Under the pieces are notes generated by a model. The model saw nothing but the letters and a program-made list of their open reading frames with translations. It was not told the origin of the DNA and searched no databases. DNA of 5,075 nucleotides, from assembly GCA_946613705.1 (NCBI GenBank), contig CAMOFU010000177.1:1-5075 (forward strand). Direction: 5' to 3'. The position numbers and the translations under genes are program-made. Source of the DNA: an uncultured Clostridia bacterium. Its GTDB lineage: Bacteria > Bacillota > Clostridia > Oscillospirales > Ruminococcaceae. Shown here in pieces: positions 1-4,915 of this stretch. Within the stretch, counting starts at the first letter, position 1. The number at the start of each line of letters is the position of its first letter.

Positions 1-358
1 TGTGAGCCTGGCTCTTAGCCTTCGAGCAGTAGAAGCCTGTGCACTCGAGAACAACGTCAACGCCCAGCTCGCCCCAGGGCAGCTCAGCAGCGTTAGCCAT
101 TGCATAGATCTTCAGAGTCTTGCCGTCAACGGTGATAGTGCCTGCCTCGTCGTCAGCTGTTACGGTGTGCAGACCCTCACCGATCTTGCCGCAGTAGCCG
201 CCCTGAGCGGTATCATACTTGAGCAGGTTAGCGAGCATCGAGGGCTTGGTCAGATCGTTGATAGCAACAACATCGTAGCCCTCTGCACCGAACATCTGTC
301 TGAAAGCCAGACGGCCGATACGACCGAAACCGTTAATTGCAACTTTTACATTAGCCAT
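1..358 (-). CDS. gap: Glyceraldehyde-3-phosphate dehydrogenase, N-terminal part (cut by window edge)
   Basis: Type I GAPDH catalyses the NAD-dependent oxidation and phosphorylation of glyceraldehyde-3-phosphate to 1,3-bisphosphoglycerate in cytosolic glycolysis. Only the first 119 residues lie in the window. The protein opens with MANVKVAINGFGRIGR, the Rossmann-fold dinucleotide-binding signature at residues 4-16. It continues with AIND at 32-35, whose Asp35 after the second beta strand is typical of NAD- rather than NADP-preferring enzymes. LLKYDTAQG follows at 45-53, then WGELGVDVVLECTGF at 95-109, all characteristic of bacterial GAPDH. The catalytic Cys, near residue 150 in the family, lies beyond the edge. 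The ATG at 356-358 is chosen because the AGGAGG at 368-373 sits nine bases upstream and the family normally starts here. It is transcribed divergently from the MATE gene. Identification is by motif recognition and is very secure; function of the missing part is assumed. Confidence 0.97.
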   Translation of the reverse strand, partial: MANVKVAINGFGRIGRLAFRQMFGAEGYDVVAINDLTKPSMLANLLKYDTAQGGYCGKIGEGLHTVTADDEAGTITVDGKTLKIYAMANAAELPWGELGVDVVLECTGFYCSKAKSQAH

Positions 359-367
359 TGTAGTGTA

Positions 368-373
368 CCTCCT
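368..373 (-). promoter_or_regulatory. Ribosome binding site of gap
   Basis: The minus strand reads TTTTAGGAGGTACACTACA before the gap ATG. AGGAGG is a full Shine-Dalgarno core with a nine-base spacer, as expected for a highly expressed glycolytic gene. It fixes the start codon. Confidence 0.93.
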
Positions 374-390
374 AAAATTTTTATATATCC

Positions 391-419
391 ATTATACTAC
401 ATACGGTTAAATTTTGCAA
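391..419 (-). promoter_or_regulatory. Sigma-A-type promoter of gap
   Basis: On the minus strand the -35 box TTGCAA (414-419) and the perfect -10 box TATAAT (391-396) are separated by 17 bases. Transcription would begin near base 384, giving a leader of about 26 bases that contains the AGGAGG. The leader is too short for a riboswitch, and no operator is obvious. This is the stronger of the two divergent promoters by consensus match. Confidence 0.82.
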
Positions 420-420
420 G

Positions 421-601
421 TCTTTTTCATATATTATTACTCATTTTTTTCAATATTTTCACACATTGCTTCTGCCGCATACATCATATAGCGTATGCCA
501 TGCCGCGGGCGCAGATGCTGCGTCGGATATCGGGTCGGCGGCGGGTGCTTACGAAAACGTTTTATTAACAAAAAATTAAATCAGACTATGTTTTTATTTC
601 A
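421..601. other. Divergent spacer between the gap and MATE promoters, no convincing gene
   Basis: About 180 bases lie between the two -35 boxes. The left part (421-475) is very AT-rich. Bases 497-548 are about 75% GC and stand out sharply. Around the island are small inverted repeats: GCATAC (477-482) with GTATGC (493-498), and CGCAG (510-514) with CTGCG (518-522) around an ATG loop. A 10-bp palindrome AAAACGTTTT lies at 554-563. Short open frames exist on both strands but lack ribosome binding sites and overlap the promoters. What the GC island is remains unknown. Confidence 0.6.
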
Positions 602-630
602 TTGCAAAGAATGTTTCAAAGTGCTATACT
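602..630 (+). promoter_or_regulatory. Extended -10 promoter of the MATE gene
   Basis: The -35 box TTGCAA (602-607), a 17-base spacer and the -10 box TATACT (625-630) form a good sigma-A promoter. The -10 is preceded by TGC (622-624), giving the extended -10 TGn motif. Transcription would start near 637 and leave an mRNA leader of roughly 80 bases before the MATE start, long enough to hold the hairpins described separately. The -35 hexamer is identical to that of divergent gap. Confidence 0.78.
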
Positions 631-651
631 ATCACCTTGGAAGAAGATGTG

Positions 652-702
652 TACAAAAAGCAAGCCGATTTTTTGTGATATCTTACAAAAATATTGAATC
701 GG
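652..702 (+). promoter_or_regulatory. MATE leader with two mutually exclusive hairpins
   Basis: TTTTTGT (670-676) can pair with ACAAAAA upstream (653-659) or with the identical ACAAAAA downstream (685-691); TACAAAAA is an exact 8-base direct repeat (652-659 and 684-691). The downstream hairpin extends through a G-U and an A-U pair to a TATC loop. It is flanked by a further CCGATT (665-670) / AATCGG (697-702) complementarity that shares T670 with the inner stem. The outer strand ends in the GGG that begins the purine stretch before the ATG, so the second fold could limit ribosome access. The pairing is seen in sequence; a regulatory role is inference. The stems are mostly A-U. Confidence 0.35.
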
Positions 703-715
703 GAAAGTGAAATAG

Positions 716-2080
716 ATGAAGGACTTGACACAGGGCAGACCGATGAAGCTTATCATTTGGTTTGCGATACCGCTGCTGCTCGGTAATGTTTTTCAGCAGC
801 TTTATAATCTTGCGGATACCCGCATCGTCGGGCAGTTTCTGGGCGAGGAGCCGTTCGCGGCGGTGGGCGCGACCTCATCGCTCAACAGCACGCTCATAGG
901 CTTCCTCAACGGCCTGACTACGGGCTTCGGGCTGGTGACGGCGCGTTACTTCGGTGCGCGTGACAAGGAGAAGGTCAAGCAAACGGTAGCCGCAACGCTC
1001 ACGCTCGGCTTTGCAACGGCTGCGGTGCTTACTCTTGCGAGCCTGCTGTTCCTTGACCCGCTGCTCAATGCTATCAATGTAAGGCAGGATATCTTCTCGG
1101 ACGCGAAGAGCTATATCAGCGTGATCTTAGGCGGCATGGCGATCTCGATGTGCTACAATATCGCAGCCTCGCTTATGCGGGCGGTGGGCGATACGGTAAT
1201 GCCGCTGGTGTTCCTGATCGTTTCGGCGATCGCAAATATCGGGCTTGATCTGCTTTTCATATGTGTGTTCAAAATGGGTGTCGAGGGGGCAGCGTATGCC
1301 ACTCTCATCTCGCAGGGCATATCGGTCGGGCTGTGCATTCGCTATATGTTCAAGCGTCACACCGAGCTGCTGCCCCGCAGGCGGCATTTCCGTTTTTCAC
1401 GCACGCTTGCGGCGGATATGTATGCACAGGGGGCTTCGATGGGGCTGATGTATTCGCTGGTGTCTATCGGCTCGCTGGTGATGCAGGGCGCTATCAACGA
1501 TCTCGGGACCGACACCATAGCCTCCCATGCGGCTTCCCGCAAGATCAGCGAGATGTTCATGACTCCCTTCTCGGTGTTCGGGGCGGCGGCAGCCAACTTC
1601 GGCGGGCAGAACTACGGTGCGGGCAGGCTTGACCGTGTGCGCAAGGGCTTTTATGATGCAACGCTCCTTGCGTGGGGCTGGAGCGCGGTCTGCGTGCTGG
1701 CAAACTATCTGTTTGCGCCGTTTTTCATCAGGCTCATCACGGGCATGGACAATCAGTATATCACGGAGCTCTCGACCCGATATCTGCATATCAATACGCC
1801 GTTCTATTTCATTCTCGGCATCGTGATCGTGTTCAGGAACGCGCTTCAGGGTATGGGCGTGAAGCTCTTCCCGCTGATCTCGAGCTTTGTTGAGCTGGCA
1901 GGGAAGTTCGTGGTCGCTATGATACTTGCGCCGCGTATAGGCTACACGGGCATAATCATCTCGGAGCCGCTGGTGTGGATATTTATGGCGGGGATCCTTT
2001 CGTTCGGATTCTTTACCAACAAGGAGCTTCGCCGCAGCCGCAGACCCGCCGTCAGGCCCGCAGGACTGCGAGTGAGCTGA
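716..2080 (+). CDS. MATE-family efflux transporter (NorM/DinF-like)
   Basis: A complete 454-residue inner-membrane protein of the multidrug and toxic compound extrusion family, which exports cationic drugs or metabolites in exchange for Na+ or H+. Length and pattern fit the usual 12 membrane segments in two homologous MatE halves, roughly residues 11-170 and 235-400. Recognisable family motifs are PLLLGNVFQQLYNLADT (19-35), LMRAVGDTVMPL (153-164), ANFGGQNYGAGR (293-304) and FRNALQGMG (373-381). A basic loop at 213-229 divides the halves, and the C-terminus is Arg-rich (439-452). Arg36 follows Asp34-Thr35 in the first membrane segment, where relatives more often have an aliphatic residue. The ATG at 716 has only a weak purine-rich site (GGGAAAGTGA, 701-710), suggesting modest or controlled translation. 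The gene is monocistronic: its own promoter lies upstream and a terminator downstream. The substrate cannot be read from sequence. Confidence 0.95.
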   Translation: MKDLTQGRPMKLIIWFAIPLLLGNVFQQLYNLADTRIVGQFLGEEPFAAVGATSSLNSTLIGFLNGLTTGFGLVTARYFGARDKEKVKQTVAATLTLGFATAAVLTLASLLFLDPLLNAINVRQDIFSDAKSYISVILGGMAISMCYNIAASLMRAVGDTVMPLVFLIVSAIANIGLDLLFICVFKMGVEGAAYATLISQGISVGLCIRYMFKRHTELLPRRRHFRFSRTLAADMYAQGASMGLMYSLVSIGSLVMQGAINDLGTDTIASHAASRKISEMFMTPFSVFGAAAANFGGQNYGAGRLDRVRKGFYDATLLAWGWSAVCVLANYLFAPFFIRLITGMDNQYITELSTRYLHINTPFYFILGIVIVFRNALQGMGVKLFPLISSFVELAGKFVVAMILAPRIGYTGIIISEPLVWIFMAGILSFGFFTNKELRRSRRPAVRPAGLRVS

Positions 2081-2100
2081 GACGCTCCCAAACAGAATGA

Positions 2101-2152
2101 GTACAAAATAACGGACAGCCGCCGATGACAGCAGCTGTCCGATTTTTTGTAC
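2101..2152. terminator. Bidirectional intrinsic terminator shared by MATE and Enzyme I genes
   Basis: A perfect 8-bp GC-rich stem, CGGACAGC (2112-2119) with GCTGTCCG (2134-2141), is followed on the plus strand by ATTTTTTG (2142-2149). On the other side lies ACAAAATAA (2103-2111), which supplies a U-rich run for minus-strand transcripts. The outer arms GTACAAAA (2101-2108) and TTTTGTAC (2145-2152) are also perfectly complementary, so the whole element can form a long two-part hairpin. It lies 20 bases after the MATE stop and 10 bases after the Enzyme I stop, serving both convergent genes. Confidence 0.9.
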
Positions 2153-2162
2153 CCATATACCC

Positions 2163-3833
2163 TTATGCCTTTAATGCGGCGGGGTCAAAGAGCTGTTTTC
2201 TGTTGTCTATACGCAAAGACCTGATGCGTTGTCTCAGCGGAAGCACCTGTGACGGGGTTACCGAGATCTCGTCAATGCCCATTTTCAGGAATTCCTCGGT
2301 AAGATCGAGGTCTGCGCCCAGCTCACCGCAGATGCCCACGGGGATCCCGTGCTTGTGAGCGTTGTCACAGGTAAAGCGCATGGCACGCAGCAGCGGCTCA
2401 TGAGTGGGGTCTTCATAGTAGCTCTCGAGGGTGAGGTTCTGGCGGTCAAGAGCCATGATATACTGTTCGAGATCGTTGGTGCCGATCGAGAAGAAATCGA
2501 CCTCCTGCGCGAAATCGTCGCTCATAAGAACGGCTGCGGGAGTCTCGACCATTATGCCGACCTTTATATCCTCGCGGAATGCCTGACCCTTGGCACGCAG
2601 CTGATCCTTAGCCTCCTCGATCAGCTTTTTGGCGCGGTGTATCTCCTCGGCGGCGGTGATGAGCGGCAGCATTATCGCCAGATCGCCGTAGACCGAAGCT
2701 CTCAGCAGTGCTCTCAGCTGGGTCTTGAACATATCGGGCCGCAGCAGGCAGAGCCTTATAGAACGCACGCCCAGTGCGGGGTTTTCCTCCTTTGCAAGCC
2801 CGAAGGATTTGATGTTCTTGTCGGCACCCGCGTCCATAGTGCGGATTATGACCTTTCTGCCGCCCATGCGTTCGAGCACCTGACGGTAGTTGTAGAACTG
2901 CTCGTCCTCATCGGGCATCTGTGTGCGCCCGAGGTAGAGAAACTCGCTCCTGAAAAGGCCTATCCCGCCCGCATCGTTTTCGAGCGCATATTTCAGGTCG
3001 TTAAGACCCGCGATGTTGGCGAAGACTTCTATCTCGGTGCCGTCGAGCGTGATATTTTTTCTGCCCTTGAAGCGCTTGAGCATCTCACGCTTTTTAGCCT
3101 CGGCCTCCTCAAGCTGTGAGAGCCGCCGCAGTGCATTCTCGTCGGGCTCGATATAGAGCGCACCGTTGTAGCCGTCAACTATCGCCTCCATGCCTCTGAG
3201 CATACTCAGCTTGTCGGCACCTATGCCGATGATCGCGGGGATATTCATTGTCCTCGCAAGTATGGCGGTGTGCGAGTTGGAGGAGCCGTAGCGTGTGATG
3301 ATAGCCAGCACGTTCGAGAGGTCGAGCTGCATCGTTTCTGACGGCATAAGCTCGTCGGCGCAGAGTATCACCTTTTCGTTGAGCTCTATCAGCTTCTCGT
3401 TCTTGTTCTGGATATGCCTTATCAGCCTGTCGCATACGTCCTTGATATCTGCGGCGCGTTCTCTGATATAATCGCTGCCGACACCGAACATTTTCTGCGC
3501 AAGATCTCTGGCAGTCTGCGCGACGGCATAGTCGGCAGAGAAGTGGTCGTCGAGTATCCGTTCATGTATGCTGGTGCGGAAGGCATTGTCGTCGAGTATC
3601 ATCTTGTGGATGATGAATATGGCGGCCTCGTTCTCGCCGACCTTATCTATTGCGGTATGGTAGAGCTTGTCCAGCTCTTCTATAACGTGTTCCTTCGCAG
3701 CATTGTATTTTTCCAATTCAAGCCTGGTGTCCTTGACGAGCCGCTTGGTGACCTCGTTCTCGTCCGGCTGGAAATAGAAGAGCTTGCCCCTTGCTATCCC
3801 CCCGAACACGGGCTTTCCTGACAGGATCATCAT
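2163..3833 (-). CDS. ptsI: Phosphoenolpyruvate--protein phosphotransferase (PTS Enzyme I)
   Basis: Cytosolic Enzyme I takes phosphate from PEP and passes it to HPr, the first step of the sugar phosphotransferase system. Counting from the ATG at 3831-3833 it has 556 residues, close to the usual 570. Order: N-terminal HPr-binding domain (about 7-125), mobile phosphohistidine domain (about 145-225), then PEP-binding TIM barrel (about 250-540). Visible active-site residues are His188 in GSSNSHTAILAR, Arg295 (FRSEFLYLGR), Arg331 (RTMDAGADK), Glu430 (MVETPAA), Asn453-Asp454 (IGTNDLEQY) and Cys502 (GICGELGAD), nearly in E. coli register. Departures are GS for the usual GG/GA before the histidine, and DAGADK where DIGGDK is common. 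A GTG at 3846-3848 would add five residues, but the AAGGAG overlaps that GTG, so I prefer the ATG. No ptsH is adjacent. Databases may also name it ptsP. Confidence 0.95.
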   Translation of the reverse strand: MMILSGKPVFGGIARGKLFYFQPDENEVTKRLVKDTRLELEKYNAAKEHVIEELDKLYHTAIDKVGENEAAIFIIHKMILDDNAFRTSIHERILDDHFSADYAVAQTARDLAQKMFGVGSDYIRERAADIKDVCDRLIRHIQNKNEKLIELNEKVILCADELMPSETMQLDLSNVLAIITRYGSSNSHTAILARTMNIPAIIGIGADKLSMLRGMEAIVDGYNGALYIEPDENALRRLSQLEEAEAKKREMLKRFKGRKNITLDGTEIEVFANIAGLNDLKYALENDAGGIGLFRSEFLYLGRTQMPDEDEQFYNYRQVLERMGGRKVIIRTMDAGADKNIKSFGLAKEENPALGVRSIRLCLLRPDMFKTQLRALLRASVYGDLAIMLPLITAAEEIHRAKKLIEEAKDQLRAKGQAFREDIKVGIMVETPAAVLMSDDFAQEVDFFSIGTNDLEQYIMALDRQNLTLESYYEDPTHEPLLRAMRFTCDNAHKHGIPVGICGELGADLDLTEEFLKMGIDEISVTPSQVLPLRQRIRSLRIDNRKQLFDPAALKA

Positions 3834-3847
3834 ATTTGCTGTGCTCA

Positions 3848-3853
3848 CTCCTT
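3848..3853 (-). promoter_or_regulatory. Ribosome binding site of Enzyme I gene (decides the start)
   Basis: The minus strand reads GAAGGAGTGAGCACAGC before the tandem ATGATG. AAGGAG (3848-3853) shares its last G with the in-frame GTG, so that GTG cannot be used from this site. The first ATG (3831-3833) is 14 bases away, longer than usual, and the second (3828-3830) is 17. Either methionine is plausible; the long spacing may lower translation. Confidence 0.65.
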
Positions 3854-3857
3854 CTAT

Positions 3858-3925
3858 GCTGCAAGGCTTATCGGAAGCCCTCAGCGCATTTGTCTCTGAT
3901 TCTTCGTTTTGTCCGTATTTGCAGC
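3858..3925 (-). promoter_or_regulatory. Structured 5' leader of the Enzyme I mRNA (candidate cis-regulatory RNA)
   Basis: Read on the minus strand, GCTGCAA (3925-3919) pairs perfectly with TTGCAGC (3864-3858), closing a 54-base interior directly upstream of AAGGAG. Inside, TCAG (3899-3896) pairs with CTGA (3884-3881). GGCTT (3879-3875) pairs with AAGCC (3869-3865) around the loop CCGAT, and this helix abuts the closing helix with no intervening base. CCG of the loop could pair with CGG at 3915-3913, a possible three-base pseudoknot. The closing helix begins at the predicted transcription start. The pairings are directly visible. I cannot match it to a known riboswitch class, and chance is not excluded. 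Confidence 0.35.
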
Positions 3926-3930
3926 TTGTG

Positions 3931-3982
3931 ATTATAAATATGTACGGCTGCTTATATATATTTTATATCTATTATGTGACAA
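3931..3982 (-). promoter_or_regulatory. Probable promoter region of Enzyme I gene
   Basis: A perfect -10 TATAAT lies on the minus strand at 3931-3936, predicting a start near 3924 and a leader of about 90 bases to the ATG. At the matching -35 position there is only AT-rich sequence (ATATAT, 3954-3959), so it is weak or activator-dependent there. An alternative is TTGTCA (3977-3982) with TATATA (3955-3960) at a 16-base spacing, starting near 3948. I favour the perfect -10. Confidence 0.5.
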
Positions 3983-4020
3983 TTACAAGAAATTTAAGAA
4001 AAGTTTACGTTTTTTTAAGA
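3972..4020 (+). promoter_or_regulatory. Array of helically phased TTAnnn hexamers, candidate operator
   Basis: Five hexamers, TTATGT (3972), TTACAA (3983), TTAAGA (3994), TTACGT (4005) and TTAAGA (4015), start 11, 11, 11 and 10 bases apart. TTATAT at 3952 and 3963 may extend the series. Direct hexamer repeats of about one helical turn are how OmpR/PhoB-family response regulators, for example PhoP of Bacillus, bind. The array ends about 21 bases before the putative -10 of the LRR-dockerin gene, near its -35 position. Phased A/T tracts could instead simply curve the DNA. The spacing is seen; the binding factor is inference. Confidence 0.35.
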
Positions 4021-4038
4021 AATAGGGCATTCCCGATA

Positions 4039-4047
4039 TGCTACTAT
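4039..4047 (+). promoter_or_regulatory. Putative extended -10 of the LRR-dockerin gene
   Basis: TGC followed by TACTAT (4042-4047) forms an extended -10. No -35 hexamer is recognisable 16-18 bases upstream (around 4019-4024); the phased TTA array ends there. Transcription would begin about 4054, only a few bases ahead of GGAGGTGA, giving a very short leader. TATAAA (4045-4050) is too close to the ribosome site to be the -10. Confidence 0.4.
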
Positions 4048-4056
4048 AAAACCGAC

Positions 4057-4064
4057 GGAGGTGA
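4057..4064 (+). promoter_or_regulatory. Ribosome binding site of the LRR-dockerin gene
   Basis: GGAGGTGA is a near-perfect anti-16S match. It abuts the ATG at 4065 (three bases from GGAGG) and lies nine bases from the in-frame GTG at 4071. By spacing the GTG is as plausible as the ATG; the two differ by only two residues. Confidence 0.85.
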
Positions 4065-4880
4065 ATGACAGTGATAAAGCTTGACCGTATGACTGCGGTA
4101 TTTGCCGCGATCATCATGCTGCTGTCCTGTGGGGTAACGGCTTATGCCGAGACCTGCGGCAGCTTTGAATACACTGTAAAAAGTGACGGTAGCGCTGCCA
4201 TCAAGCGATACACTGCCGATGAGGTATCGGCAATTATACCCGAGACTATAGACGGCAGACCCGTTACCGAGCTGGAAGACTATTCCTTTACGGGCAATCT
4301 GCATCTCAAAGAGATATCCATTCCGAAGACCGTGACAAGGATAGGGAGCTATGCCTTCGGCTCATGCTATAAGCTCGCATCGCTCACGGTGCCGTCCTCA
4401 TGCAAGGTCATTGACTCAACTGCGTTCATGTACTGCCGCGAGCTTGCACAGGTATCGCTCCCTTACGGGCTGGAGACGATCGGTGAGAACGCATTTCTTG
4501 GCTGCGATGCCCTCAGTGAGCTGACCATACCCGCAAGTGTACAAAAAATCGGACTGAGAGCCGTCGGGTACACATCTGACAGTCTGTGGAATTACATACC
4601 GCTCGAAGGCTTCACGGTCAAATGCCGTCCTAAGACTGCGGCGGCACGCTATGTGCTGGATAACGGGCTGAGATACTGGTTCCTGCCCGACCCCGACAAG
4701 GGAGATGTAAACGGCGACGGAGATATCAACATGAAGGACTATGCAAGGCTTCAGCGCTTTCTTAACGGCTGGCAGGTCGAGGCAGACGAATGGGCAGCGG
4801 ACCTGAACGATGACGGGTCGGTCAACATGAAGGACTACTCGCTCCTGCAGCGGCAGCTCAACGGAGCGGCAGGGCAGTGA
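4065..4880 (+). CDS. Secreted BspA-type leucine-rich-repeat protein with C-terminal type I dockerin
   Basis: A complete 271-residue exported protein of no obvious catalytic function. A signal peptide covers about residues 1-28: Lys/Arg-containing start, hydrophobic core 11-20, then AYA before Glu29. LLSC at 19-22 also resembles a lipobox, so lipoprotein processing cannot be excluded. Residues about 71-167 hold LRR_5-type repeats with an exact 23-residue period (AF-like pairs at 74, 97, 120, 143 and 166; Cys at 101, 124 and 147). The last repeat runs into TAAARYVLDNGLRYWF (191-206), a usual end for such domains. The dockerin has two calcium loops, DVNGDGDINMKD (214-225) and DLNDDGSVNMKD (246-257), with Asp/Asn ligands intact. 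Dockerins bind cohesins on scaffoldins, so the LRR module is probably displayed on a cellulosome-like complex or the cell surface, perhaps for adhesion. Start may be ATG 4065 or GTG 4071. Confidence 0.93.
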   Translation: MTVIKLDRMTAVFAAIIMLLSCGVTAYAETCGSFEYTVKSDGSAAIKRYTADEVSAIIPETIDGRPVTELEDYSFTGNLHLKEISIPKTVTRIGSYAFGSCYKLASLTVPSSCKVIDSTAFMYCRELAQVSLPYGLETIGENAFLGCDALSELTIPASVQKIGLRAVGYTSDSLWNYIPLEGFTVKCRPKTAAARYVLDNGLRYWFLPDPDKGDVNGDGDINMKDYARLQRFLNGWQVEADEWAADLNDDGSVNMKDYSLLQRQLNGAAGQ

Positions 4881-4915
4881 CCGCGTTTCAGAACGAGCGG
4901 GAGAAGGTGTTTGGT

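Noticed and set aside
2..568. Long plus-strand open frame opposite gap
   Set aside because: It is antisense to a clear GAPDH reading frame and runs through the gap promoter; its later part is AT-rich spacer translated by chance.
437..571. Minus-strand 44-codon frame through the GC island, TTG start
   Set aside because: No Shine-Dalgarno before the TTG and no recognisable protein features; it ends close to the gap -35 box. Kept only as a faint possibility.
495..710. Plus-strand 71-codon frame before the MATE gene
   Set aside because: It spans the MATE promoter and leader, has no ribosome binding site, and its Cys/Arg-rich start only reflects the GC island.
637..715. Known riboswitch (such as a guanidine or yybP-ykoY type) before the exporter gene
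   Set aside because: None of the conserved sequence blocks of those classes could be recognised; only the alternative hairpins are supported.
1127..1826. Several frames on both strands inside the MATE gene
   Set aside because: The MATE frame is continuous with family motifs throughout; the others have no ribosome sites or family signals.
2349..3821. Plus-strand frames of 256 and 135 codons inside the Enzyme I region
   Set aside because: Both lie antisense to a protein with all Enzyme I catalytic motifs; they are codon-bias shadows.
4843..4874. CCTGC/GCAGG inverted repeat at the end of the dockerin gene
   Set aside because: It lies inside the coding region, the stem is short and no U-run follows, so it is not a terminator.
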